From the NCBI GenBank assembly GCA_963757185.1, contig CAVWQI010000008.1, forward strand, positions 1 to 64,000: a stretch of DNA of 64,000 bases, written 5' to 3'. Shown one piece after another: positions 8,214 to 25,256 of this stretch. Position 1 is the stretch's first letter. Every line of letters starts with the position of its first letter. The DNA is from JAQBQB01 sp963757185. GTDB taxonomy: Bacteria > Gemmatimonadota > Gemmatimonadetes > Gemmatimonadales > Gemmatimonadaceae. Under the pieces are notes generated by a model, which was not told where the DNA came from, did not search any database, and saw only the letters and a program-made list of their open reading frames with translations. A program made the position numbers and the translations under genes.

Positions 8214-8747
8214 ATGACCAACACGTTGCTCACGCAGATCACCGCCCTCGTCACCGTACTCGCCGGGCTTTCGACTGTTGCCGGGCTGCTTCTTGGCCTT
8301 CGGATCTACCGCCGGCAGGCGAACGCTCAAGCGTTCCTGACATACACCGAGCGTTACGAACAAATCATGAGCAGCTATCCGCCCGAGGCAAGGCTAGCGC
8401 GCCTTGACTCCGACCGGGCGCTGCCGCCGAGGAGTCCAGAGCTCACCCTAAGCGTTCTCAGATACCTGAACCTCTGTTCTGAGGAGCTGTACCTGTTTCG
8501 CTACGGGCACCTGGACAAGAAGCTGTGGGCGATCTGGGAAGACGAATTGATACGGATGCTCCGCACGCCTTTGGTTCGCCGCGAATGGGCGGAGCTCCGG
8601 CGCGAGTTTGAATCCTATCCGGCATTCTTCGAGTTCGTGGAAGCGGCTCAACGTAATACGACAACCCTCGATGGGGCGGCCATCCCCGCCTCTGAAATAC
8701 TCGGCTCGACGGACGACGCCGTCGGAGCTACCACGCTGAAGGGGTGA
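8214..8747 (+). CDS. membrane-anchored hypothetical protein
   Basis: Protein of 177 residues from ATG 8214. One transmembrane helix near the N-terminus (about residues 5-30, LTQITALVTVLAGLSTVAGLLLGL) is followed by RIYRRQANAQAFLTYTERYEQIM and a soluble helical domain with conserved-looking LCSEELYLFRYGHLDKKLW. This layout (N-terminal helix, then a YTxRYExIM block) recurs in small uncharacterised membrane proteins near defence genes. It lies just upstream of the helicase gene at 8834 on the same strand and could be cotranscribed with it. Confidence 0.55.
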   Translation: MTNTLLTQITALVTVLAGLSTVAGLLLGLRIYRRQANAQAFLTYTERYEQIMSSYPPEARLARLDSDRALPPRSPELTLSVLRYLNLCSEELYLFRYGHLDKKLWAIWEDELIRMLRTPLVRREWAELRREFESYPAFFEFVEAAQRNTTTLDGAAIPASEILGSTDDAVGATTLKG

Positions 8748-8833
8748 GAGTACTCGATGGACAGCCATTCCTTCGAGGGTCCCACTCTCAACCTGCGCCA
8801 CGAGTGGCGGGCTGCCCACACTGATCCCACCAC

Positions 8834-11800
8834 GTGACCCTCGAGGACCTCCAAGCCGAACGCCGCCGTCCGCGGCATGCTTCCGACGCCCTCGTCACGG
8901 TCGTGAGCGTGCAGTGGTACGGCTCCGAGGCGCTCGAACTGACCTACCGGGCACCCGCCGGCCGGGTCGCGAACGAACTGCTGTACCGCCACGATGAGCC
9001 CCGTATCGAGATCGCCGAAGAGGGGCGGCCGTGGAGCTTCGATGGCGACGGCGCGCTATTCCGGCTGGTCTCCGAGGCGCACCGCATCCGTCTCGCGCAC
9101 TGTTCGATCCCGTGCTCGCCGTCCATACGTCGGTCGTCGAGCCGCTGCCGCACCAGATCACGGCCGTCTACGAGGCGATGCTGCCGCGCCAGCCGCTGCG
9201 CTTCCTGCTCGCCGACGATCCCGGCGCCGGCAAGACCATCATGGCCGGGCTCTTCATCAAGGAGCTGATCGCCCGCGGCGATCTTCAGCGTTGCCTCGTC
9301 GTCTGCCCGGGCAGCCTCGCCGAGCAATGGCAGGACGAACTTTATCGTCGGTTCCACCTGCCGTTCGAAATCCTGACGAACGACAAGCTCGAAGCGGCGC
9401 GAACCGGCAACTGGTTCCTCGAAAACAATCTCGTCATCGCCCGGCTCGACAAGCTGTCGCGCAACGAGGACGTGCAGCAGAAGCTGCAGGCGCCGGACTG
9501 CCGCTGGGACCTCATCGTTTGCGACGAGGCGCACAAGATGTCCGCGACATTCTTCGGCGGCGAGGTCAAGTACACCAAGCGCTACCGGCTCGGGCAGCTG
9601 CTCTCGACGCTCACCCGCCACTTCCTGCTGATGACGGCGACGCCGCACAACGGCAAGGAGGAGGACTTCCAGCTCTTCATGGCGCTGCTCGACGGCGACC
9701 GGTTCGAGGGCCGATTCCGCGACGGCGTTCACACGGCGGACGTCTCGGACCTGATGCGCCGGATGGTCAAGGAGAACCTGCTGAAGTTCGACGCGACGCC
9801 GCTCTTCCCGGAGCGCATCGCCCACACCGTCCCCTACAAGCTCTCCGACGCCGAGGCCGCGACTCTACAAGGCGGTCACCGATTACGTCCGCGAGGAGTT
9901 CAACCGCGCCGAGGCGCTTCAGAATGACAAGCGCGCCGGCACGGTCGGCTTCGCGCTGACGATTCTGCAACGCCGCCTCGCTTCTTCGCCCGAGGCGATC
10001 TACCAGTCGCTGCGCCGCCGCCGGGAACGGCTTGAAAGCCGCCTGCGCGAGCTGGAGCTGCTCCAGCGCGGCGGCCAGGTCACCGGCACTGGTCTTGCTG
10101 CGCAGGCGCCGACTGCTCGATGAGGAGGACGTCGAGGATCTGGAGGACGCGCCGGACGACGAGGTCGAGGCGGCCGAGGAGCAGATCCTCGACCAGGCGA
10201 CGGCGGCGCGCACGATCGCGGAGCTGCGAGGCGGAGATCGAAACGCTGAAGCGCCTCGAAGGACTCGCACTCTGCGGTCCGGCGCAGCGGCGAGGACAGG
10301 AAGTGGCGGGAGCTGGCGAACCTGCTTGAGCGAGATCTTCACGCCGGCGGCGATCGCGAACCGCGTTGCGGAAGACGAGCCGCCTCCGACGCGGCACGGG
10401 GCCGATTGCCCGATCCGACGCCATCGCCGCATCAGAAGCTGGTCATCTTCACCGAGCACCGCGACACGCTGAACTATCTCAAGCAGCCGCATCACTACGC
10501 TACTTGGGCGACCAGCAGGCGGTCGTCATCATCCACGGCGGCATGGGCCGCGAAGAGCGGATGAAGGCGCAGGAAGCGTTCCGGCACGACCCCGAGGTGC
10601 AGGTGCTGCTGGCGACCGATGCGGCCGGCGAAGGCATCAACCTTCAGCGCGCGCACCTGATGGTGAACTACGACCTGCCCTGGAACCCGAACCGGCTCGA
10701 GCAGCGCTTTGGGCGCATCCACCGCATCGGCCAGACCGAGGTCTGCCACCTGTGGAACCTGGTCGCCGAGGAGACCCGCGAAGGCGATGTCTATCGCAAG
10801 CTGCTCGAGAAGCTGAAGCAGGCGCGAAAGGCGCTCGGCGGCCAGGTATTCGACGTGCTTGGCAAGCTCCAGTTCGAAGGCCGGCCGCTGCGCGAGCTGC
10901 TGATCGAAGCCATCCGCTACGGCGAACAGCCGGAGGTGCGCGCGCGGCTGACCCAGGTCGTCGAGAACGCATTCGACCGAAGAGCAGCTACAGGACTTGC
11001 TGGAGGAGCGCGCGCTCGCCCACGACGCGATGGACGTCGAGCCGCGTGTCACCGCATCCGCGAGGACATGGAGCGCGCCGAGGCGCGCCGCCTTCAGCCG
11101 CACTACGTCGAGTCGTTCTTCCTCGAGGCGTTCAAGCGGCTCGGCGGCACGCTCAAGCAGCGGGAGCCGCGGCGCTACGAGATCACGCACGTCCCCGCGC
11201 CGGTGCGCAACCGCGACCGGCTGATCGGCATCGGAGAGCCGGTGCTGCCGCGCTACGAGCGCATCGCCTTCGAGAAGTCGCTCATCGCCCCACAGGGCCA
11301 GCCGCTGGCCGCCTTCGTCTGCCCGGGCCATCCGCTGCTCGATTCCGTGATCGACCTCACGCTCGAGCGCCACCGCGACCTGCTGCGTCGCGGCGCCGTG
11401 CTCGTGGACGAGCGCGATGCCGGCACGGACCCGCGCGTGCTTTTCTATCTGGAGCACGCGATCCAGGACGCGAGCCTACCGCGAGCGGCGAGCGCCGCGT
11501 CGATCTCGAAGCGGCTGCTCTACGTCGAGATCGACGCCGACGGCGCTGCCCGCCACCTGCACTACGCGCCCTATCTCGATTACCGCCCGCTGGCCGATGG
11601 CGAGCCGGCGGCTGAGACGACCTCCTCGCCCGGCCCGAATGCGCCTGGATCGCTCGAGAGCTGGAGCAGCAGGCGCAGGGCCACGCCATCGCCAACGTGG
11701 TGCCCGAGCATCTCGCCGAGGTCCGCGACCGCGAGGTCGAGCTGATCGAGAAGACCGAGGCGGCGGTCAAGGACCGGCTGACCAAGGAGATCAACTACTG

Positions 11801-12432
11801 GGATCACCGCGCGGAACAGCTGAAGCATCAGGAGCAGGCCGGCAAAGCCAAACGCGCGGCTCAACTCCGGCGAGGCGCGCAACGCGCGGACGAACTGCAG
11901 GCGCGGCTGCAGAAGCGCATGGAGGAGATCAGAGCGGGAACGCAGATTCGCCGCTGCCGCCCGTCGTTCTCGGCGGGCTGCTGGTCGTGCCAGCGGGCTG
12001 ATCGCAGGCATTGCTGGGCGACCCCAGCGGATGCGTGAACGATTCACCCGACACGCAGGCGGCCGCTGCGCGCGCCCGGGCAGATCGTCATGGAGGTCGA
12101 GCGCGACTCGGCTTCGAGCCGATCGACCGCGAGTTCGAGAAGCTCGGCTACGACATCGAGAGCGCGTGCCCGGCACCGGCCGGCTGCGCTTCATCGAGGT
12201 GAAGGGGCGAGTGACCGGGGCGGACACGGTCACCGTGACGAAGAACGAAATCCTGTACTCGCTCAACAAGCCGGACGACTTCATTCTCGCCATCGTCGAG
12301 TTCCTGGACGGCGACCGGCATCAACGTTCACTACCTACGCGGCCATTCCAGACGCGAGCCCGACTTCGGCGTGACCAGCGTCAACTACGATTTCGCAGAG
12401 ATCTTCTGCTCGGGCCGAGGCAGCCGCGATGA
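8834..12432 (+). pseudogene. SNF2-type helicase with C-terminal DUF3883, frameshifted
   Basis: The GTG start at 8834 gives MTLEDLQ. Downstream are the DEAD/SNF2 motifs: Walker A LLADDPGAGKTIMAGL (about 9209-9256), DEAH-type box VCDEAHKM (about 9519), and motif III LLMTATPHNGKEED. The C-terminal helicase half follows, with IFTEHRDTLNYL, TDAAGEGINLQRA and RFGRIHRIGQ. The end (about 12090-12430) is a DUF3883 domain with FIEVKGR and TKNEILYSLN. Together they would make a protein of about 1190 residues. Coding moves between all three frames at least ten times (for example near 9095, 9862, 10090, 10225, 10480, 10980, 11480, 11690 and 12170), almost without in-frame stops. It is the first gene of a helicase-methylase-ATPase locus. 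Confidence 0.85.
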
Positions 12433-12446
12433 TTCGGCAGGGCTGC

Positions 12447-15370
<2,924 letters not shown>

Positions 15371-15374
15371 GTCC

Positions 15375-18716
<3,342 letters not shown>

Positions 18717-19123
18717 GGTCAGCGGCCGTCGAGAATTCATACATTCCGGTATCTCATGCATGGGCTTCCGATTTCACCGCCCGTTTCGCTTGCCTCCCGG
18801 CGTTCGGATTAATTTGTCACCGCGCTAGCAGCGATCCTCGCCGTCCTTCATTCCGTGCTTTCCTTTACTGTCATTAGTCCCGCTGGTCGTCGAAAAGTAC
18901 TCTCATCAGAAGGTCCAAGGCTCTCAGCCATAATCGTTCTTCAAATGGGGCGCTTGACAATGATGATGGCGGAATTGAGTTTCGAGCGCGACCGCTGTCC
19001 GCGCACTTTGTGCCAACACCCGCTCCCGCGCCGTGTGGTACACGCGGAGCGCAGCCACCGATCTCGCCCTCCGTTCAGAGTGGACCTTAAACCAAATTTG
19101 AATGCCGCTTGAGCATTCGATGA
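18717..19123. other. 407-bp gap with no recognised feature
   Basis: No convincing coding sequence, RNA gene or repeat is seen. Base composition changes here, from the GC-rich helicase-methylase-ATPase locus to the lower-GC module that follows. This may be the joint between two separately acquired pieces. Confidence 0.4.
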
Positions 19124-19939
19124 ATGCCGGCCCGATGTGTGGTCTTGGTTCATGGCGTCTCGTCCGAAGGCAAGTGGTATGCGAAGGCCAGGGCGGCACT
19201 CGAACCCTTCGCGTGCCGCGCGATCGGATACCGGAGTATGAGAAGCATGGGAATCAAAGGCGATCCTGTCTCCCACACCGGCGGTTTCCGGGGGAATAGT
19301 TGGGCTGATCTGGGGTAGCGTCTGGGCCCTATCGTTGGGAACTTGGTACCTGCGTGGTGGTGCTCGGTGGAGCCGTTTTTTTGACCGGGATCCCGGCCGG
19401 TGCGATGGTCGTGGCGACTACGGCGCAGACAGCAGCGCGGGTCGGGCAGTAATTCGATAGCGCGACCTACCCGGGCAGACGCACCAGTGGTCGCTGATTC
19501 GTTCGGCACGTACCTATCGGGAGTATGCCTCGCCGCTTCAATCGCGAATTTGGTTGTGTTTGTTTGGCTGGAGCGTGCTTAGGCGGAGATTCCCCTGGTC
19601 GGATCTTATTAAGCGGCCGCGCCCGCTGTCGAGGCGGTTCGAAACGATGTGGCTCGACGGGACCGCGTCGCCCTGGCGGTGGCATGTTTCCACTGGGCGT
19701 CCGGACGCGAGGATTTGTTGGGCCGGCGGACGTCATCCATTCGCCAAAGGTCAGCCCTTGTAGCGAGTGCGTTGACGGGCATGTCGCCGCCGTGCACAAC
19801 ATCGAGGTCGACTCGAACACAGTGATCATTTCCTCGGTCGGGGGCACCTTGAAGGTCAGTATCTGCCCTTCCTTTCCGCGTCGACCCCGCCGAGTACGCG
19901 GAATTTGTTGATGGTGCCGTGCAGGCGCCGCAGCGTTAG
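19124..19939 (+). pseudogene. membrane-linked alpha/beta hydrolase (lipase-like), frameshifted
   Basis: Read across frames, the pieces line up as one hydrolase. CVVLVHGVSSEGKWY (oxyanion/N-terminal motif) is followed by probable membrane helices (VGLIWGSVWALSLGTWYL; VVVLGGAVFLTGIPAGAMVV). Next is VVADSFGTYLSG, the nucleophile elbow with Ser, then LRRRFPWSDLIKRG. The catalytic-His block HSDHFLGRGHLEGQYLPFL (about 19827-19884) precedes the end PAEYAEFVDG, with stop at 19937. I know this pattern from uncharacterised hydrolases associated with signalling or defence gene sets. At least four frame changes break it. It is the first gene of the lower-GC module. Confidence 0.65.
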
Positions 19940-19987
19940 GCTTCAGGATCACGTGGCGTTGCGTGCCATTGAAACCGCCGATCGCCG

Positions 19988-20221
19988 GTGGGAGTGGGCA
20001 TCGGGGACACTCGAACAGCACATCGCTTGTCAAATCCATGCCCGTCCAAGGGCCGTCCGCTTGTAAAGATTGACCCTCAGCAAATCGCCCTAGCTGTGAC
20101 ACGAGTGTGGATGATTGTCGACGCAGCGTGCGCGGCGCGAGGAGATCCGACGCGCGACCACGCGGTGATCGCTATGCGTCCTCGAATTGCAGTTGTACGG
20201 GCCTTAGGGGAGTATCCGTGA
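19988..20221 (+). CDS. small hypothetical protein coupled to sigma factor gene
   Basis: Up to 77 residues; the likely core is LVKIDPQQIALAVTRVWMIVDAACAARGDP...RPRIAVVRALGEYP. No family is recognised. Its TGA (20219-20221) overlaps the GTG start of the sigma factor gene (20218), a GTGA overlap that suggests translational coupling and supports both being real genes. The true start may be later than 19988. Confidence 0.45.
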   Translation: MGVGIGDTRTAHRLSNPCPSKGRPLVKIDPQQIALAVTRVWMIVDAACAARGDPTRDHAVIAMRPRIAVVRALGEYP

Positions 20222-20806
20222 CGTTGTCAAACGGTGTGCGGGCACGGCTGACTGCGGCGTTGCACGGACTAGAGATGACCGCAACGACCATCAAGGATGG
20301 GGCTTTTACGGGGCACTATGGCCACGCGTGTACGCGCAGGCCTATCATGGCCTGCGAGGCATCAAGCCAGCCGCAGAGGACGTGGCCCAGGCTGCTTTTC
20401 TGAAGCTCTATGGACCCGACTTTCCCGGGTCGTGTTGAAAGCGCCGATCATCTCGGAACTTGATGCAGTGGATTGTCCGCAACGAATGCGTCATCTGTGG
20501 CGGCGGGATTCGCGTCAGCCAACGATCTCGATCGAGGACCTCTCCTGTCTTGGGGCAGATCGAGTCCGAGAGAGCGCGAACCCAATCGAAGTAAGTTGGG
20601 CGAACTCTCATCCGCCCAAAGAAGAAGTCGCTCAATGGGCGACGGAAGATCAACGCTTGATTGAATTGCTCCTGACCGATCAACCACGAGCGGCAATTGC
20701 GTTTCAGCTGGGCCAAAGTTACTCCGCAGTGGGGGTTCGATTGCACAGGCTTAGGAGAAAGTTGCGTAAGGCATTAGAGGACAAACAGTTACATCCGGCG
20801 ACCTGA
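20218..20806 (+). pseudogene. ECF-type sigma-70 family sigma factor, frameshifted
   Basis: Starts GTG 20218. Region 2 is readable as LWPRVYAQAYHGLRG then AAEDVAQAAFLKLY (about 20317-20412), the hallmark of sigma region 2. Region 4 is readable as LIELLLTDQPRAAIAFQLGQ then SAVGVRLHRLRRKLRKAL (about 20655-20785), a helix-turn-helix for the -35 element. Frame changes near 20310 and between 20415 and 20470 separate the parts. ECF factors redirect RNA polymerase to a small regulon. The following gene carries a zinc-binding anti-sigma-like motif, which fits the usual sigma/anti-sigma pairing. Confidence 0.75.
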
Positions 20807-20903
20807 TGTCGGCGCCGTATTGTTGCGACGTTGGCCAAGACGACCTCCGCACGGAAATAAAAAGCGTCTCCAAGCGTATTACAGTTAGACCATCTTACCG
20901 AAT

Positions 20904-21481
20904 GTGACTGATTTGACAGAGCAAAGCGCGGTGAGCTTCTTCAAATGGATCCGAGACAGGGGTCAAGCGCACAGAATTCCGCTGATCTTGACGCCGATCC
21001 CTTTCCCGCGCCCGACTTATCTCGCTACCGCGACGGTGCGAGGATATTGCGAGATGATCCGCTCACGACGTGCTTTTCGCGCGGCGGCGGCCAGCCAAAA
21101 CCTCTATCGACCAGTATTTGCAGCGCGATCTGGAGCGAGTCCTATCGCGTCCTATCCAACAGCTGCGGGTGAGAGGCCCTTGTGTCCGCGGCTGAGGGGG
21201 CCGAACGAAGCCGACGCTGACCATTTGCTGGCGTGCGACTTCTGCGCGGGGCGATCGCGGGCGCGGGCGTACCGAAGCTGGCTGATTTCGAACATATGCT
21301 CGAATCGGTCGAAGCCCTGCTGCAGGAAGGAAAGGCAGATGCGCAACGTCTCAGTCGTAGGTCAATCGGTCCGACTCATTCGAACCCGGGTGCTCGTTCA
21401 AGCAGACAAGGGTCAGAAAGAATCTTTGATGACAACGCGATCGCACTATCGCGCACGCCCCTGAACGGCCGCCATTCTTAG
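20904..21481 (+). pseudogene. putative zinc-motif anti-sigma-like protein, frameshifted
   Basis: Coding is split between frames. Plausible pieces are DADPFPAPDLSRYRDGARIL, IDQYLQRDLERVLSRPIQQL, then NEADADHLLACDFCAGAIAG and LADFEHMLESVEALLQEGKADA. The H-x3-C-x2-C in HLLACDFC is the zinc-binding pattern of ZAS anti-sigma factors, which bind and inactivate an ECF sigma until a signal arrives. The position right after the sigma gene supports this. No membrane segment is seen, so it would be a soluble sensor. Assignment rests on one motif plus context. Confidence 0.5.
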
Positions 21482-21514
21482 ACACGCCCCACGAAGCCTG
21501 AGGCCGATCGCCTA

Positions 21515-22245
21515 GTGGTCACAACTGGCGTACCGCTGGTGACTCTCTTAGCCCAGCGAGCCTACGAGGCCTCTGTCTGCGTCGCCGCATTGTTGGATGC
21601 CGCGGAGCATTGTCTTCGGCATGGGCGAGAGCATACGTCCGCCTATGGGGAGGCGACGCCTCGTGACCTCTTGCGCATCGTGGACCGTGATTGGCTAGTG
21701 CCTAGATATGCATCGGATGAATGGGTTGGCCTTCTGCAGTCGACCGACGCGACTCAGGGCACAACTCGTTTGACCGACTCGCAAGCCTGGTTTTTAACGC
21801 CTGGCGCGAGCAAGTCGACGCACCGACCAGTCGACCCGACATCCTCTCAATTGTGTGCGATTTCCTGGCGAACCCAGATGAGCCCCACACGTACGATGTA
21901 GTTCGTTTCGCAGTGGTTCTCGCCTTGCGGTCGCAATACAGAGTGCAATATACGCCGGAGGCAGTAGAGGATCTTCGCAAGAGCTACGACACTCTGCGGG
22001 CTCGCCACTCGGGAAAGAGACTAAGAGTGCTCAAGCGAGCTGCGTCCATTGACTATTTTCTAATTGATATCCTTTGCCTCGATGGCCGAATGCGGCGACG
22101 TTTTAGCCACGCAGGAGTTGCCCGATACTACGGCGCCTTCCGTTCTGGGCATCTCGGGATCGAGAACGGAGACCCTTGCTCCTCGAGGGAGATGAGGATT
22201 CGCCGCGGCTCGTCGGCGAAATGCCGGATTTCGGCACGGTCGTAA
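21515..22245 (+). pseudogene. unknown helical protein in sigma/KaiC module, frameshifted
   Basis: An unrecognised protein of about 240 residues. The N-terminal part LVTLLAQRAYEASVCVAALLDAAEHCLRH is helical. After a frame change near 21760 it continues as RLASLVFNAWREQVDAPTSR, ILSIVCDFLANPDEPHTYDVV, SQYRVQYTPEAVEDLRKSY and VARYYGAFRSGHLG. No membrane helix, nucleotide-binding or metal motif is seen. Its 3' end overlaps the start region of the next gene in another frame. It may be an adaptor or sensor of the module, by position only. Confidence 0.4.
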
Positions 22246-24072
22246 ACGCCGCCTTTACGCAACCAACGGCAATTCCGGGCCTAGATGAAGTCACAGGCGG
22301 TCTCTTGGGCCCAGTCAACTCGACGAGCGCTGGCGGTCTCGAGCCGCCAAATGGCGTCGTGACCTTAATCGGAGGCGTTCCCGGGTCTGGCAAGACTAGC
22401 CTTGCCCTCTTGCTGGCACGCCGATTAGCAGAACTCGGGTCTGTGGTCAGTTATGTCGCCACGAGGAAGAGCCGGCCATGCTCCGAGCGAAGGCGGCCAC
22501 GATGGCCGAACCCTTGAGTGTAGCGTTCGGAGAGCTCGCGCCAGGCGGCGGAACATACCAGCTCCACAGCTTCACTGGCCGCGGCGCGATACGAGGGGCG
22601 GACTCGATGCGATACTGGCACAGCTACGCAGCGATATCGCTGGGCCGCAGGAACGGCGAACAGCGGACCCCTTTGACATTCCATTTCCACGGGTCGTTGT
22701 CATCGACAGCATCACTGCGCTCCTCGAGGCAACGACGGGAGCGGGTGACGATATGGCATGGCGGCATCGATGCCCGCTCAGCCTCGGGTGCTTCGCCATG
22801 AGTTGGCACGAATCCTAAAGGGCTTACGCGCGACCGGCCTATGTGTTGTAATGATCGGAAGCGCGGATGATGCCGACGATACCGCGCTTGCATACATCGT
22901 CGACAACGTGTTTTCGCTGGCCCTTGATTCGACGGTGTCGACCCGACACCCCATTCGTACCATAGCACTGAACAAGACCCGCTTGCAGCGTAGCAACCGC
23001 GGATGCCACGTGTTTCACCTGGGTGGCGCCGCTGGGTGTAGCGTAAGCCCGTCTTTACACTCCGTTTGCGGAGCTTGAAGGGCCGACCGGAGATTGCGCC
23101 GGATCCCGAACGGAGAGCGATCCTGTGGGTACCGACGGAGCGCGATCGACAACAAACCGTTCTTGACGGCATTGTCCAGGACACGTATCGGCCAATCACT
23201 CGCCGCGATCGCTCTCAGGTTCTCATCTACGGTGCGGGATCTGCGGGCAAAGCGCGCCTCGCGTTGGCGATGGCGATTGAGCCGATGATAAAAATGCCCA
23301 AGCTTGGCGAGGACCGCCCGTATGAGATGCGGCTCCGCGACGAGGCAGCTTCGGCCAGGACAAGCCATGATGCGTTGGCTGATTCGCGCCTACTGATTCT
23401 AAGTTTCCTGTATGATGAGCGTTACTATCAGCACCATCTGCAAGAGCTGATTCGTCGCCGCTTCGACCAGGTCGTGATCCGGACATGGAGTTTGCTCGGC
23501 GACCAGGAGGCCGCGGCGAGGGTGCAAGGCTAGCAGATGTTGTCGCGTTTCAGGCTGGTTACATCGACCCGGAGACCGTTGTGGGTCGTGTCCGAACGCG
23601 TCTTCGTCGGGCGGATTTGAAGGCCGCCCGTACACGACGTGCATCATTGATGGCGTCCATAATGTGCTAATGCAGTTTCCGTTACTGCAAGCAGAAACTC
23701 TACTTTGGCCGGCCTTGTATCGTTATTTACGTGTGAAGGGCTTAGCCAATATCACGACCTATACTTTTTTCGGGATTCAGGCTTGGCACGACACCGAGCC
23801 CGCTTCAGCCGACCCTGACCCGCCTCGGAATTACCGATCGCATTCCGCGCGAAGCGGGAGCGATCAGCATTACGCCTGCGCAACAACTGTTCTTTCACCT
23901 GTTGGTTGGAAGCTGCGACTATACGTACTCAGTCACTCGAACAACGCAATGGACCGGTCGGGGTGCGCGTCGCGAAGTGATTCGCGTCGTAGAGGAGACC
24001 TCTCCGGATTCCTATGTCCGCACGCCGGTACTCTGGGACCCTGCGAACGCTACGTTCCTTCGTCACTCCTAG
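22176..24072 (+). pseudogene. protein with two RecA/KaiC-like ATPase domains, frameshifted
   Basis: Domain 1 begins AIPGLDEVTGGLLGP, a KaiC/RadA-type lead-in, with Walker A GGVPGSGKTS (22371-22400) and Walker B RVVVIDSI (22690-22713). A KaiC-like stretch VVMIGSADDADDTALAYIVDNV and IRTIALNKTRLQRSNRG follows. Domain 2 carries LIYGAGSAGKARLALA (23222 on), a P-loop in which the residue after Lys is Ala instead of Ser/Thr, and Walker B-like TTCIIDGVHNVLM (about 23632). The C-terminus is VEETSPDSYVRTPVLWD, stop at 24070. Full length would be about 630 residues. Several frameshifts occur, for example near 22460, 22580, 22770, 23040, 23510, 23620 and 23800. Confidence 0.7.
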
Positions 24073-24227
24073 AGTTCTGACCGGGTTGGACGATCCTGAG
24101 AGGAAACAAGGGTACACATCGTATCGTCGCCAAGATTCATTCGCCGATCCGAGGCAACGGCACAGCGAGAGCAAGGGATGGCAACTAGCGTGAGCTCTTG
24201 TCTAGAGGGCGAGGTTTGGAGGCGACA

Positions 24228-24249
24228 TTTTCAACCGGCGTTGACACGC
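24228..24249. repeat. orphan IS21-type terminal repeat, inverted
   Basis: The bases attttcaaccggcgttgaca are the reverse complement of the left terminus of the IS21 element that starts at 24353 (TGTCAACGCCGGTTGAAAAT). No second transposase lies to the left, so this looks like the left-over end of an earlier or deleted IS copy facing the present one across about 100 bp. Confidence 0.7.
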
Positions 24250-24420
24250 CAGTAAGTCGCCGTCGAGGTCTGTAGTCAGTCAGAGATTGCGAATGATGTG
24301 GAACCAGCATAGGCGCAGAAAGGACGGCAGCAAACTCTCGGCCAGATGTGCTTGTCAACGCCGGTTGAAAATGGGACACGTCCACCGGTTGAAAATGGGA
24401 CAGGTGGCGGGGGCCGAGCC

Positions 24421-25256
24421 CTAGGCGGTGGCGGTCTCCTGTGGCGTGATCGCCGTTCCGTTGCCGGGGGCGGAGATGTATGGAGCCGGCGGGCGAGCTC
24501 CGCGTGTTGCCGCAGGCGGTAGCTGTTGCCGCGGATGTTGACGATGTGGCAGTGGTGGACGAGTCGATCGATCAGCGCGGCCGCCATGACCTCATCGCCA
24601 AAGATCTCGCCCCACTCTTCGAAGCCTTTGTTGCTCGTGAGAATGGTGGAGGCGTGCTCGTAGCGCCGGGTGATCAGCTGGAAGAAGAGCATCGCGCCGG
24701 TACGCGTGATCGGCAGATAGCCGATCTCGTCGATCACCATGAGACTCGGGAAGACGAGCGTGCTCAGGCGGTGCGGCAGTCGGCCGCCGGCCTGCGCGTC
24801 TTCGAGCGAGTGCAGCAGATCGGCGAGCGTCGTGAAGTAGACGCGCCGGCCGCTCTGCGCCGCGGCGACCGCGAGACTGAGCGCGAGGTGCGTTTTGCCG
24901 ACGCCGGGCGGCCCGAGGAGGACGACATTCTCCTTCCGCTCGATGAAGCCGAGCGTGTGCAGGCTCTCGATCTGCTCGCGTTTGAGCGGGTTGAAACGAG
25001 AAATCGAAATCGGTGAGCGTCTTCACGGCGGGCAGGCGAGCGGAGCGCATCGCGGTCTGCAGCCGGCGCGCATTGCGGAGCTGGATGTGCGCGCCGAGCA
25101 ATTGCTCGATCGCGTCGGCGGCACTGACCTGGCCCGATCGCAGCGGCGGAGGATCTCGTCGAGTGCTTCTAGCGCGCCTGGCATTTTCAAATCGGCGAGC
25201 TGCGCGCGCAGGCGCTCGCGCAGCGACGCTGGTCGCGGTTTCGTCGCCCGCGTCAT
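24421..25256 (-). pseudogene. istB: IstB-like ATPase of IS21 element, frameshifted
   Basis: The helper AAA+ ATPase of IS21 transposition. The start MTRATKPRPASLRERL overlaps the istA stop as ATGA. Motifs seen across frames are LGPPGVGKTHLALSLAVAA (Walker A), LVFPSLMVIDEIGYLP (Walker B), STILTSNKGFEEWGEIFGD (sensor) and IDRLVHHCHIVNIRGNSYR, all classical for IstB. Frame changes near 25130 and 24995 break the gene, and another near 24480 would be needed to reach the probable stop at 24421. All motifs are intact, so the damage is recent or artefactual. Confidence 0.85.

Noticed and set aside
22176..24072. Circadian clock KaiC
   Set aside because: No KaiA or KaiB is present, the second P-loop is altered, and the neighbours are a sigma factor and a hydrolase; only the RecA/KaiC-like fold is supported.
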